Shown: one piece after another, positions 11,205 to 22,925 of the stretch | Layout: each line of letters begins with the position of its first letter | Position numbering within the stretch: position 1 is the stretch's first letter | Source of the DNA: Apoda limacodes | Taxonomy: Eukaryota > Arthropoda > Insecta > Lepidoptera > Limacodidae | Assembly: GCA_946406115.1 (NCBI GenBank) | Contig: OX291547.1 | Location: 13,087,001-13,151,000, forward strand | Reading direction: 5' to 3' | DNA length: 64,000 nucleotides | Program-made: the position numbers and the translations under genes | The notes under the pieces: model-generated | What the model was told of the DNA's origin: nothing | Databases searched by the model: none | Seen by the model: the letters and a program-made list of their open reading frames with translations, nothing else

Positions 11205-12076
11205 TTTACCCAACTGCACTATTGTGGAAGAAAATTATAGGTGCATGTGAAATTTATTTGCTGTTTACATAACTTATACCTTGTCCTTTCCAGTTACAAG
11301 ACTTAAAGACATCAGTGCGATTGTAAACAGTTTCGAGGACATGACATTCCCCGTTTCACTCCTTTTTGTAGCTAGATAGGTCATGTGTGACTGTTTTGTA
11401 GAACTGATTTCGTTGTCGAATCATACAGTAATCCCAAAACACCTCAATATTGAGTTTTTCTCGTTGGTTCAACTAGTATGTCCAACTGGTTGTACGAACA
11501 AGGATTTTTATTCCCCGTCGACCAACTAAATAGTTAAACATTAGAAAACCGAAATTTACAGGGCTCGTCGTACAACTGCATGACCAGTTGTACCACTGCC
11601 CCAAAATGATAATATAAAAGATTTTAACAGACATTAAAAAATGAGGTTCTCAAAGAGGTTTTCATGAAGGTTTTATGCTGAACTAAACATTATTCCTTTT
11701 TAACTCACTTCTAAAAGGATGAAGGTTGTTGCAGTTAAAAAAATCAAGTGTGAGTCGAATTAGCGCACTGACAGTTTAATACGGAATATAAATAAGAAAG
11801 CTTTTTAACCAAGTTCAATTGAAGAAACAGACATAAGAAAGTGCTATATCTCCGAAACTATTGATTGTAGACTAGTAGTTTTTTATATATAGCATTATAC
11901 ATAGTACTTTCTAGTTTGACAGCTGTCATTCAAAAATTCAACATTTCGGGGCAGAGATCCAACAGGCCATGCAGTTGTACAAAGGCCCCTGTAAATTTAA
12001 GTTTTCTAATGCTATTTAGCTGGTCCACGGGGGAAAATCCTTGTTCGTACAACCAGTAGGACATAATAGTTGGACG
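11205..12076 (+). repeat. Foldback repeat, arms about 140 bp, copy 1
   Basis: The arm at 11464-11609 (with ACTGGTTGTACGAACAAGGA and ACAACTGCATG) is inverted at 11944-12076. The flank 11205-11460 (ACCCAACTGCACTATTG to AACACCTCAATATTGAG) and the centre (ATGAGGTTCTCAAAGAGG) recur inverted at 61370-61950, but in a different order. It lies wholly inside the hAT-like element. Confidence 0.7.
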
Positions 12077-12543
12077 AACGGAAAAAAACCCGACGTATTG
12101 CCAGTCAACTTTCTTATAGTCCACAGAGGCTTGACACATGGGCTGATGTCCGAACACGTCTACTGTATAGTCTGCCTCACTGTTTGGATGTGGCATGGTG
12201 CCGTAACCCCCCAAACTCAGCCGAATAGGTGGTTGAAAATCGCTCAAGAAAGGCAAGAAGATTTCTAATCTATTCGTGATAATGACCCTCGAAATAGCTT
12301 ATAAACGTGGCTAGATCTGCCAATAAGTTTTCAGCTGGGTGTTATCTCCCTTATTGAAAAATAGGATCAAAAGGTCATGTATCAGAATCAAAAGCAGAAG
12401 TAGCTCCAGGCCTCTGGAGTTTTACCATATGAATAATAATGGAGTAAATTGCCTACAATGCCATTTTTGCCATATAAAAACAACATTTTGTACCAAGTCT
12501 GCCCCCCCCTTGCCCAAAAGCTGGCTACGCCCTTGAATATGAA

Positions 12544-13192
12544 GTATTACACTAGCTTTTGCCTGTCTGCCAGGGCAGGTTATTATGGTAGGACTTCTTC
12601 ACTCTTGATCATATTAAACCTATTAATATTTTATTACCCTTTATAAACTTAGAATGCATTAATTGCCAGGATTTTACTATAAAATTCCTTCAATATAAGC
12701 ATTCAATCTTAATCTCTAACCCTCTAACTACCCCTGTACCGAAAATCAAGACAGCCCGTTGTTGCAAAGTGCTTTTTCAGAATTTAGAAATAGTGCCCCC
12801 CACCCCTCTAACTTTAAACCACTTCGTACAAAAAATATCAAAAATTTAGATATGAAACCTTCGTTGACATTTTAAAATAAAATAGGATCTAACATTTATT
12901 ATTTCTGAGAACAAAAATTATTTCTTTCAACACGAGTTTTTACTTTATTTGATGAGACTGTTAACTACAATCCATAATTTATCATACTGGGATTGTCAAC
13001 TGGGACATGCCGGTTGGGTTTTAGATGGTGATGTTGAGATTGAGTCAAAGTAATTAAGGCTTAAGACATAGTTAACATGCTTTGTATCCAATAGATTGTC
13101 AAGAGATTTTATGTTAATTGACTGCTAAATAATTAAAACTAAAGTAAAAATTGCCAAGAAAATTCTCTTATGGTCATACTATATTCACTTTT
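12544..13192. other. AT-rich DNA, nothing recognised
   Basis: No gene, RNA or repeat boundary seen between the hAT target duplication and the next LINE tail. Confidence 0.5.
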
Positions 13193-14235
13193 TTTTCATA
13201 CCACTAAGGTGACAAACAAGCTTACGGTCCGCCTGATGGTAAGCGGTCAACGTAGCCTATGGACGCTTGCAACACCAGTAAGTATCACTCGCGCGTTGCC
13301 GACCCTTCGAAAATCTAATAACTTCTTTCTTGATGAATCGCACACTGCAGCCCTTAGAGAAAACCTTATATGGGAGGTTATTCCACAACCCAAGCGTTCG
13401 CGGGAAGAAGTTTCTCTGAAACCGCACTGTCCCGACCATTTCGGTTCTAAAATGTAAGAATGAATCCCATCCAATGGCGAGCGGTGCGATGGTAGAAAGT
13501 AGCCGTGGGCATCATTACAAACAATTCCTCAGAACACATCCCATTATACAAGTGGTAGAACACACACAGGAAGGCAAAGTCGCCTCAGACTTAAGCACTC
13601 GATAGCAAGGGCAAGTGAGTTTGGGATCGTCGACAATTTTCACAGCCCATCGTTGAACTGAGTCAAATGGGGTAGCTGGTATTCGGGTACACCCGCCCAG
13701 AGATGGCAGCAGTACTCCATATGGGCCGAACTTGCGACTTGTAAAGCAGCAACTTTTCCCCTGACATGAAGTACTGCTCCACGCTGTTGAGTACACCAAG
13801 TTTTTTAAATGCTAGCGTCACCATGTCTTTGCAAATGATCTCCGAACTAAACATCGTTGAAAATGTCTACACCAAGGATCCCAATGCTCTTGGAGATGGA
13901 GGAGAGTGTCCTGGAATTGTGGGACCACAGTGAATGGGGTTTCCTTAGCGGTGAAGGCTTGTGTCTTTGGGGGTTGAACAAGTTTTCCCGTCACCTTGGA
14001 CAGAGTGGACTTGTTTTGAGTCACAAGTTCTCCACGCCTTTTTTCACAATGGAACGAGGGATGTTTGCACGACGTGTGTAATGAGCCTCTCCATCATATT
14101 GATACTGTCATCTGCATAGCAATGTATGTTGTTGATGTCCATCATGTCATTGATATGCAGTAGCAACAGCATAGGAGACAGCACAGAGCCTTGCGGGACA
14201 CCATTTTTGCTCTCTGTCCAGTAGTGATTATCAGC
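13193..14235 (-). pseudogene. CR1/Jockey-group LINE ORF2 3' third (family A)
   Basis: Minus-strand remnant running from the polymerase core (NGVPQGSVLSPML, then HCYADDS with the catalytic YADD intact, about 14220-14110) through the thumb and C-terminus (LAFKKLGVLNSVEQYF; RFQRNFFPRTLGLWNNLPYK) to the 3' end (GACCGTAAGCTTGTTTGTCA, then an A-rich tail at about 13193). Several frame breaks. 5' truncated just before the GVPQG motif. Confidence 0.82.
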
Positions 14236-14649
14236 CAGTAAAGTTAATTTTCAAACTATTTCGGAACAAGTGTTTCAGTTACAGGTTCATCATAAATTAA
14301 ATATAGTATAATGTGTACAATTACAATTGACATGCATGGGCTTATTGCATAGTGCGATTTCTACCAGCCAACCTTAGGGTGATTCTGAAAGCTGTTAATT
14401 TTAATATACCTAGGTGGAGTCTAAAAATATGTAACATTATGACAAACTAATTTAAAATATAAAGACATTTACATATCTAAATATATATAATTGTTATACA
14501 AAAACATATTGAAATATAAACACATATAAATATAGATCATAACATATGAGTGCTAATTAAGTAGTTGTAGAAGTTTAATTTAAGTTTGCAATAATTTGAG
14601 AAATAAGATTATAATTCACCTTCGATAATTTTAACCAAAATAATTTCAG

Positions 14650-14922
14650 AGGGTAGGTTGTTCCGCCATAACATTGGTTTTACTGCATATCAGAGCTGTT
14701 TCAGAAAAACTTCCTTCCGCGAATGCTTAGGTTGTGGAATGGGCTCCCTACCAAGGTTTTCTCTAAGGACTACAGCATGGGGTTCTTCAAGAATGAAGAT
14801 ATTGGATTTTTGAAGGGTTGGCAACGCACAAATGATACCCCTGGTGTTACAAGCATCCATAGGCCTAGGTGACCGCTTACCATCAGGCGGACCGTGCTTG
14901 TTTGCCACCTTAGACCAAAATA
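14650..14922 (+). pseudogene. CR1/Jockey-group LINE 3' tail (family A)
   Basis: Plus-strand 3' end: TTTCAGAAAAACTTCCTTCC, GGTTGTGGAATGGGCTCCCT, GGTTTTTCTCTAAGGAC-type sequence, ending CAGGCGGACCGTGCTTGTTT then GCCACCTTA. About 270 bases, heavily 5' truncated, in the opposite direction to the copy 400 bases to its left. Confidence 0.78.
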
Positions 14923-14997
14923 GGTAGAAGCCTAAATTTTTCACAGAATTGTGTTATAAAGGGGTTTTAACAAATAAAAACAGGTTAAAATTGAATA

Positions 14998-15245
14998 TAC
15001 CCCCTATACAAGAAACACATATCTGTTGTTTTTGCTCTATTGTAAAAATGAATGACATACAAAATCCAAACTTGCAGTAAAAAAAAGTGTGAATGCTAAA
15101 GTATAACAACAAATAATAAAAACTAGCCAACTGTGAGATGGGCCTAAGCCATTACTATTTAAAATGACCGGTACAGTGCAATCTAGCTTATTATGAAAAG
15201 AAACAGTAACAAATTTGTTTGTTGGAAACCATATTTAAGGTTAAG
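14998..15245 (+). repeat. About 200-bp repeat unit, solitary copy
   Basis: Contains CTATACAAGAAACACATATC, AAAGTATAACAACAAATAAT and AACAAATTTGTTTGTTGGAA. The same unit occurs twice in tandem at 21265-21660. Non-coding. Confidence 0.65.
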
Positions 15246-16658
15246 CAATGTCAGGCTTGGTCAGCAACTGGATGGGTTAGATGGGTGCTTAGAGACTTTT
15301 AAGGGGTTTTTGTTTGTGCTTGTAAACTACATAAATGGTGGTAGGTAGGGAACCCTCTTTTTTCTTTAATGCTGGTTTTTAACCGCGAAAAGATAATAAA
15401 TTTTTTAATAATAACATAATCTTGCAGAGATGACTGCAATCTGAATGTGTGTTGAGCTTCAAGAAGTATTAACCCGTCAAGCATCCCCATACTAAGGAAA
15501 CTATCCACCCTTGCCGCGTACAAACGGACATACACCTAACTTATATGTTCCCTTATATATACAGTATATATATTATAAAAAAAAGTAATAAGAATAAGTT
15601 TATGATAAATATAATAAGTAATAATAAATTTATTTACTAAAAAAGGCATAGTTTTTTATATATAGCACATTACCAGGGGTCAAAATGAACTTTATGCTAC
15701 TGTTAATAAAATCCAAAATCTATTACCAAAACAATTTCTGATAAAAAAATATTAAATGCACAAAATATTGTCCACCCAAAAATACTAGAACGTAGAACAG
15801 GCCATTGGCTTCACTTCTGAATACTTACAATTAGCCTGTCTGATAAAAGTCGTCCTGAAAAAAATCCCCTGCAACACAAATCGCTTAGAGACCACTGTGG
15901 TCCCTAGGACGCGTAACGGGTTAAGCATCATTTTGAACAAAGTACATTTACTGTAGGTATGATTCATTACATGAGTCATTACTTTAAAATTTGAAGCAGT
16001 TTATTAGAATCCAACACTTTCCTTTAGTTTCCCCTATACTATACTTCCCAGAATTCGTTCCTTATCACACTATCAAATGGTGTAATAATAGTGTTTTTTT
16101 TTCAAAATCAACGGCTTCACATCAAAATCAGGCACAAGACTCCTTTAAGTACTTTTTGCTATTACTGATATTTTTGGATTTGGGCATGCATGCCCACTTC
16201 AAAAATTTAATTTTGTATATCTATTTTCAATTTAAAAATTTGCAAACATTTCAGTGCCAAAAAAAACTAAAAAAGGCAAAAATAAATTGATTTGGGGAGA
16301 CTGATGGTTGCAATTATGTAGAAGTTATTGGCCAACTGTCTGTGATGACAGTTGATGTGAGTGATGACTCTAGCAAATAATCTTCCCCTTTCTCTATTGA
16401 GAATCTATAAAATTTCGTGTTTTAAAGATATAGTTTAAGGTTTGATTTTGCATGTCCCATAATTCTAAAAGAAAAGACAGATTAATTGTTTATTAAAAAA
16501 AATAACCCTAGAATTTGTTTTTTATTTCATTTAATTTACCATACTATTTCAATTCATCCAAAAAATTAATTTTTACATATACTAGTGTTTAATATGCGGT
16601 AAAATCTGGAATGTGGAAATTTGCTGAAAAACCAAAACTACTGACAAAGCTTAAATGG
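15246..16658. other. AT-rich DNA, only a short known repeat scrap
   Basis: A short piece near 15318 (AACTACATAAATGGTGGTAG) matches the end of the repeat at 8487-9122. Otherwise no gene, RNA or mobile-element boundary is recognised; the short open frames are chance. Confidence 0.5.
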
Positions 16659-16666
16659 CTATGGAC

Positions 16667-16939
16667 TAGGGTTGCCATCGGACTTTGGAGCTTAGCACCC
16701 GGACATGTCAACGGTTTCTTTCCTAAAGTTACTCAGAAAATTAAATTAAACTAAATTTAGTCTTCTTAAAACATTTTAAGATACTGTAAGCAGTCTTAGT
16801 ACATTTTTCACTCTAAACGAAATGTTCAGTTTTTAGGAACTTTTAAATGAGGACTATAAATGAAACCCCGAGCGTATGCTCCCTGGACTCACTCTAAACT
16901 AGGACAAATCCAGGGAAACCTGGAGGGATGGCAACCCTA
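16667..16939. mobile_element. hAT MITE with perfect 8-bp target duplication
   Basis: 273 bases starting TAGGGTTGCCATC and ending in its exact reverse complement GATGGCAACCCTA. CTATGGAC flanks both sides (16659-16666 and 16940-16947). A TAGGGTTGCC end plus an 8-bp duplication is diagnostic of hAT insertion. No coding inside, so it was mobilised in trans. Confidence 0.92.
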
Positions 16940-16947
16940 CTATGGAC

Positions 16948-17785
16948 TGGCCCTATCATTTGTCGAAAAAGTCCCCATTTGTACACCCCAACCAGGATAT
17001 AATACAGAAGGTTCAGATGTGAGTATTCCTGCAAAGTTGAATTGGAAGCCACTTAAGTTGATCACGAAACTCCTCGAATATAAATCGGATACATAGTTTC
17101 GGAGACAATAAACTTTGTCAAGTATATACTGAAAAGTGATTTTCAACCGTATCTGTTGCAGTGTAAATAGGTAATTCATCTTGACACTTGAACATTTACC
17201 CTGAGCCGGGCATTCCAAATACACTTCACTCTATCGTTAAGTTCTGGAACGTACCCTAAAAGATGGCGCAAATTCTTTCACTTACACATTTGATAATTTG
17301 ATAATTTTTTTGTAAAAGCATATTAATGTGCAAATATACTGACCATACAACGTCGAAATGAATTCCACATCATTTTAACCTTTTATTTATTTTACAGTGA
17401 AAGTAGACTGTCTAATAAATAAACGGACGTCACATGTATGCTCCTGTCATTATAATAAAATTGTTGGCTTTATCAATATGCAAATAATACATGTTATATA
17501 ATAATACATGTTCAAACAAAATTGATAACATCTGTTCACAGATAATAGTAGATGCGTTTTGTTGACAGGCATTATACGCATTGAATGCGCTCAATGCTCT
17601 CTATGCGCACATTCGATCGTTCTGTTGCCCAAAAATGAATGCGCTTTATGCTGTTCTTCACTGTAAAAAAATGTATTTTATTGTATTTTTTTTTTTTTTC
17701 ATTTTATTCAGGTATTGGCTATGAGCCATCAAACTTCACATAAATAAGCAACAAAATATAAAGCAAAATTTAAAAATCTTTTTTC
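16948..17785. other. Intergenic AT-rich DNA, nothing recognised
   Basis: Contains a short run of TGCGC/ATGCG-like steps near 17565-17660 with no clear repeat unit. No copia 5' LTR was found here. Confidence 0.45.
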
Positions 17786-20700
17786 AGTTAGTGCGGCTAC
17801 AGACAAGGGATATGCACTTCGAATGGATGCTGAAAGCTGTAAGTTTATCGAGAAAGATTGCGAATCTACTGTTGCTGTAGCTACTCGTAAAAATAACTTG
17901 TACATTATGAGCTTCAGGTATGTATATTTCTTTGCTAATATAGGACGGTCTTACAGCAATATAACTGAGTGGCATGATAAAATGGGCCACCAAGATATAG
18001 AGCAAATTAAAAATGTTCTGCAAAGAAGTGACATAGACTTTCCATTACGAAATGAAAATTCATGTTTATCTTGCCTTAAAGGTAAACAACATAAGTTACC
18101 GTTTCCTTTAACTGAATTTAAAGCTCAGAGACCTGGTCAGCTAATTCATATGGATTTCTGTGGTCCTATGGACACACCTTCTTTAAGAGGTGCAAAATAT
18201 TATTGACGTGACAACGTCTTATAAATTGGTTTGCCGGGTGACACTTCAAGAAACTGCGTTACGCTCCGCTCACGTTATGCGCTCACAATGAGAGCGAGTG
18301 AGAGGCACGCGGCATGGTTAGCCCGCCTAAGAGCGAGAGAGACAGACATAAAAAGTGAAAGGCACAAGTTGTCACGATTCCGGACGGTTGTCTGACACTA
18401 GTTTTTTGTTGATTAAAGATGATTTTACTAGATACAAAACTATTTATATTCTAAAGAACAAGTCGGACACGGTGGGTCAAATTAGGCATTTTATCAAACA
18501 AGTTTTGGAACAATTTGGTTCAAAGTAGAAGTTATACGCTCAGATAATGGAAAAGAATTTATCAATAATGAGATGAGTATTTTAACTCGTGACTATGGAA
18601 TTATACACCAAACAAGTGTTGTTTATACTCCGGAACAAAATGGCCGCGCGGAACGAGAGATAAGAACTGTGACAGAAGCAGCTAGGACTATGTTATTAGC
18701 AAAAAATATGGATAAATCATTATGGGCAGAGGCAATCAATACAGCCGTGTTTGTAATAAACAGAACTGGCAAAAGTTCTATAAAAAATAAAACTCCATAT
18801 GAATTATGGTACAATACAAGTTTGTTTGATATAAATGAACTTAAAATATTTGGGTCTAGGGTAGCTGCATATTCCGCACCAGAAACGACAAAAATGGGAT
18901 CCTAAATGTGAAACCGGTTTTTTTGTGGGTTACGGAGAGATTACGAAAGGTTACAGGATATTTTTTCCAGAAAAAAATGATGTCGTAATAAAAAGAGATA
19001 TAGTTTTTTTAAAAGGGGAGTATACAGAAAACGAAAACTACAATAAAATTAAAGATGACACAACAATTTCAATTCTGCAACAGAATATCAAAACAACTTT
19101 TTCACATTCAAAAGAAAATTTGGAACAAAATGTAGATGTGATACCAACATCATCAAATGTTGAAAAGTAAAATACAGAAATGGAAGAAGAAAAGGATGAT
19201 AATGATAAGACTCTTGATGAAACCTATATTGAAAAGCAATCTGATGAAACTCTAGACCACTCAAAGTATGAAATCACACCAGAGCTTGGCCGACCTATAA
19301 GGGATAAGCACAAGCCAATGTGGACAAAAGATTTTGTCACAAGTTTTTTGATAGTAGGAGACGAACCACAGACTTATGAAGACGCTATCAATAGAGATTA
19401 TAAAATAAAATGGCAAGAAGCCATGGAAAAGGAATTAAACACTTTAAAAGAAAACAACACTTGGTCAGAGGCAGGAGATATTCCGCCTGGTACAAAAATT
19501 GTCTCTACAAAATGGGTTTTTAAGATAAAAGAGTTAAATAATAACGAAAAAATGTACAAAGCTCGATTGGTGGCAAGGGGGTTTTAACAAGCAGATTGTG
19601 ACCTGGAAATCTATTCCCCTGTGGCAAGATTGTCAACATTCAGGGTTTTCATGGCGGTCGCAAATAAAATGAAATGTACAGTTCATCAAATGGATGTTGT
19701 TGGTGCATTTCTTAATGGAGATATAGATGAATGTGTTTTTATAGAACTGCCGACTGGTGAAATATGTAAGTTAAAATCACTTTATGGCCTAAAAAATCCC
19801 CAAGATTTTAGAATTAAAAATTTGACGAATTTATGAAGACAAAAGATTTTGAAAAGTTGAAAATGCGACCGATGAATTCTGTTTATATTCTAGAAAAAAT
19901 GGAAAATATTTATATATACGTCCTTGTTTACGTAGATGACATTATTATTTTTAGCAACTACGAAAATTGTGTAAATAACTTTAAAATGGTCTTAAATGAA
20001 AATTTTAAAATGAAAGATATGGGCATAGCATGCATTTATTTAGGTATAAATATATATCAGTCCAGTGACAACATTTTAATAAGTCAAGAAAAATACCTTG
20101 AGAAGGTACTTGCTAATTATGGATTGACTAACAGCAAGCCAATAAGTACACCTATAGATCAAAACTTTGACTTTAATTTATTACAAAGAACATCGTCTGA
20201 AAGTTCAGAAATAGAAAAAAAAGTGTAGGCAATTAATCGGAAATCTCATGTATGCTGTATGTAGACTAGACCTGATTTGTGTGTAGCTGTGTGCTTTCTT
20301 AGCCGATGCCAACACTGTGCGAGCCAAATACTACATGCAGCATTAAAACGAGTTTTAGGGTATATTAAAGAAACTATTCACCTTGCTTTAGTTTATCAAA
20401 GTCAAGATACATATCTTATAGGCTTTGTTGACGCTGACTGGGCTGGTGATATCCAAGATAGAAAGTCTACTCCGGGTTACGTTTTTAAGATATTCGGTTG
20501 CCTTGCTTCTTGGTGTTCAAAAAAACAAACTAGCGTATCATTGTCGTCAACTGAATCAGAGTACATTGCCTTGAGTGTGGCAATATCTGAGGCTTGTTGC
20601 TTAAGGAATCTGTTGTCTGATTGTAAGATTGATAATAAGTTTGCAGAAATATTTGAAGATAATCAATCCGTCATGAAATTAGCGTACAACAATGAAAATA

Positions 20701-20868
20701 ATAAAAGACTGAAACACGTAGACACAAGATATCATTTCGTTATTGATAAGGTAAAGGAATTTGTTTGCTTAAAATACATTAAAACAGATGAAAACATTGC
20801 CGACATACTTACTAAACCGTTAGGAAAAATTCTGTTCTTAAAAAATCGACGGATGATTTTGTCAGAAT
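17786..20868 (+). pseudogene. Ty1/copia retrotransposon pol (5' truncated, broken)
   Basis: Order of remnants: GAG-pre-integrase (WHDKMGHQDIEQI; CLSCLKGKQHKLPF), integrase (HMDFCGP, IRSDNGKEF, PEQNGRAERE as the D,D,E residues), reverse transcriptase (STKWVFKIK, ARLVARGF, VHQMDVVGAFLNGD, YVLVYVDDIIIF with catalytic YVDD), RNase H (FVDADWAGDIQDRKST, SSTESEYIAL, EDNQSV, HVDTRYHF) and ADILTKPLG at the end. Frames shift at several places (about 18530, 18905, 19170, 19587, 19836 and 20228), and a 199-base insertion splits the integrase. No gag or 5' LTR seen. Inactive. Confidence 0.93.
18203..18401 (+). mobile_element. 199-bp Helitron-like insertion in the copia integrase
   Basis: Removing 18203-18401 rejoins the host sequence RGAKY to FLLIKDDFTRY without base loss (TATTA then TTTTTTG). 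The insert begins TTGACGTGACAACG and ends CTAG, sits between A and T, and makes no target duplication. CGTGACAAC near the start is inverted as GTTGTCACG near the end. These are Helitron/helentron-like traits, but the start is TT rather than the classic TC. The GC-rich core has CGCTCCGCTCACGTTATGCG. Confidence 0.6.
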
Positions 20869-21008
20869 GATTTGTTTTATTAATTTATTCTAAAGCATTT
20901 TATATTTATTATTTTAGAAGTTGGTTGCAAGGATTGTACTTTAATTTAACCGTTCAAAATAACAACCTTTTAATTTTATCGCGCTTAATATTTGAGTACA
21001 GTATTTGT

Positions 21009-21198
21009 TGAGGGAGGATGTTGAAATATGCAACAAATATGTACTTTGCCACATGCATGCAATTTCTGATACAAAGTCGCGTTCTATATCTATGGTGTTT
21101 TTAAAAAGATAAGTTTGATGTTAATTTCATTCATACAATGGTTCTATTAAAAATACTATATGGATTATTGGTTTAATTTACATGCTCACACAACTTCA
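21009..21198 (+). mobile_element. copia polypurine tract and 3' LTR (right end uncertain)
   Basis: GAGGGAGGA (21010-21018) is followed at once by TGTTGAAATATGCAAC, the typical start of a copia LTR (TGTTG). The likely end is the CA before ATAATTATTTAAC near 21198. There is no second LTR for comparison. Confidence 0.6.
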
Positions 21199-21264
21199 AT
21201 AATTATTTAACAAATAATAAAAATATATAATATGAATAAAAATTTAAAAAAGTAAAAATTTGAG

Positions 21265-21660
21265 GGACCCCATACAACAAACACATTTTCGTGGTTTTAG
21301 CTCTATCGTAAAAACAGTAATACATACAAACTTTAATCTTGCATGGAAAAATAGTGAGAACTCTAAAGTATAACAACAAATAATCATAGCCATTTTAAAT
21401 TACCGGTACAACGCAATCTAACAATAATATTAAGAGACACACTAACACATTTGTTTGGGGAGTCCTCATACAAGAAACACATTTTCGTTGTTTATGTCCT
21501 ATCGTAAAAAAAGTAATATATACAAACTTCAAACTTGCAGTGAAAAATAGTGTGAACTATAAAGTATAACAACAAATAATAAAAACCGGTCTATTTTAAA
21601 TAACCGATGCGCCATCTAGCTTGTTATTGAGAGAAACAGTAATACATTTGTTTGTTGGAA
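21265..21660 (+). repeat. Tandem pair of an about 200-bp repeat
   Basis: Two diverged units: 21265-21455 (CCCATACAACAAACACATTT, TAAAGTATAACAACAAATAA) and 21457-21660 (CTCATACAAGAAACACATTT, TAAAGTATAACAACAAATAA, ACATTTGTTTGTTGGAA). A third unit lies alone at 14998. Satellite-like or an element fragment; no coding. Confidence 0.7.
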
Positions 21661-21854
21661 ACGATATACAAAGTTAAGCAACGTCGAGCTTAGTTAACTT
21701 AGTTCTCTAACTCAACCCCGTGTAGAGGTGTACGCACTTGTGCTGTATACGCTGGACGGTGCCGGTTCCAAGTCCGAATAAATAGGGAGGGCCCTGGCCT
21801 ACATTTATCAAGGAGCCTATGAGCTGCAAAGCGGGCATACTTGGAAATGCAGTC

Positions 21855-21862
21855 CTACATAC

Positions 21863-21904
<42 letters not shown>

Positions 21905-21960
21905 TCTCTAACGCACAAATCCACACACACACAGCAATACGCAAATACACCCACACACAC
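21855..21960. repeat. CA/ACAC microsatellite
   Basis: A run of about 20 CA repeats plus interrupted CACACA blocks. Histidine/threonine frames here are artefacts. Confidence 0.95.
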
Positions 21961-22127
21961 AATACACATCATACCCAAACCGGCAGAAAAAATTTAAAAT
22001 GGATTTCACGTCCACGACGCTGGAGAATCCCTTCCTGAACCTTTGAGCTCAGGCTGCTCCACGTTTTCTGGGGGGGAACAAAACTTCACAAACCCACACA
22101 ATAAACCTGCGCGAGCTAGCTAACGCT

Positions 22128-22920
22128 ATGCCCAGCGCAGAAATAACTTCTAACGCCTCCTGGCAGCTTGCACCGCGTCGAGCAGATGAACGCAGAACTG
22201 CTATCGTCAACTCCGCCAAGCCTCTGGAGGTAGAAAACGCAACGGGCGCCGCCATCACCGGGGACGGCGCTCAAAAAACAACACTGTGCAACCGGGAAAT
22301 AGCGAGCCTTCTAAGACCAACGCTGACCAGAGTGCACAGCAAACCAACGCGACTGAAGGGGAGACCCGAGAAGAGGACCCAGCTCTGACGGATGCCGCTA
22401 CGAGGTTGGCTTGGCCGAAGCCCTCGACCAGTTGCGACGCGCTCAGTGAGGAACGCGGTGGTGCGGGAACCACACAGTCAGCGGGCGGGCCTGTGATGAC
22501 GGCTAACGCAAGCTCGAATGGACAGCACGGAGCACTGGGTGGGGTGACGTCTGAGGCTCCTCAAAGCGGACTCCTGGAGCGAGCTAGGGACACCTCAAGG
22601 TCAACCCAACCAATCGCGACCACAACAAGTCCGAAGAAAAAACGGAAACGCGGACCTAACCTAAGGGTATCTTCCTGACCCTCGGCATTCCAGAATCCGA
22701 GGTGGCGAAGATTCTGGAAAGGGAAAGACGAGTCGCCTTCATCTCCGGCAGGTGGAGGTGGAGGTGATTCGGCGGACACAAAATCTCCAGACGAACCCAA
22801 CACAAACGGACCTAAGGCTACTGGCCACACACTACCAACTGCCAACCCAACTAACTCAGCCTTAGCTCCCACAGAACACGCACCTATGGACACACACGCA
22901 GCTCCCACACCAAACATAGG
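22128..22920 (+). pseudogene. LOA-clade LINE ORF1 remnant
   Basis: GC-richer, Ala/Thr/Ser-rich frames upstream of the polymerase ORF, including a basic patch SPKKKRKRGPNLR and, in a shifted frame, LTLGIPESEVAKILERERR. This fits a LINE ORF1 (nucleic-acid-binding gag-like protein), but no zinc knuckles are visible and the frame is broken. Assignment rests mainly on position before ORF2. Confidence 0.5.
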
Positions 22921-22925
22921 CACCT

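Larger units (their letters stand above)
10402..12535. mobile_element. Non-autonomous hAT-like element with 8-bp target duplication
   Basis: The left end reads CATGGGCGTAGCTAGG. The right end, reverse-complemented, reads CAAGGGCGTAGCCAG. AATATGAA flanks it on both sides (10394-10401 and 12536-12543), an 8-base target duplication as made by hAT transposases. Subterminal G/C runs match the hAT at 39766-43227, whose ends are CAGGCGCGTAGCCAGG and CATGCGCGTATACAG. No transposase was found; the interior holds an RTE-type tail and a foldback repeat, probably later insertions or captured filler. Confidence 0.82.

Noticed and set aside
11930..12256. 108-codon minus-strand open frame
   Set aside because: It lies inside a foldback arm of a non-autonomous element and resembles no transposase.
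15785..16290. Pair of open frames (64 and 99 codons)
   Set aside because: Low-complexity AT-driven translations with no family resemblance.
21841..22038. His/Thr-rich open frame
   Set aside because: It is a translation of the CA microsatellite and its flank, not a gene.
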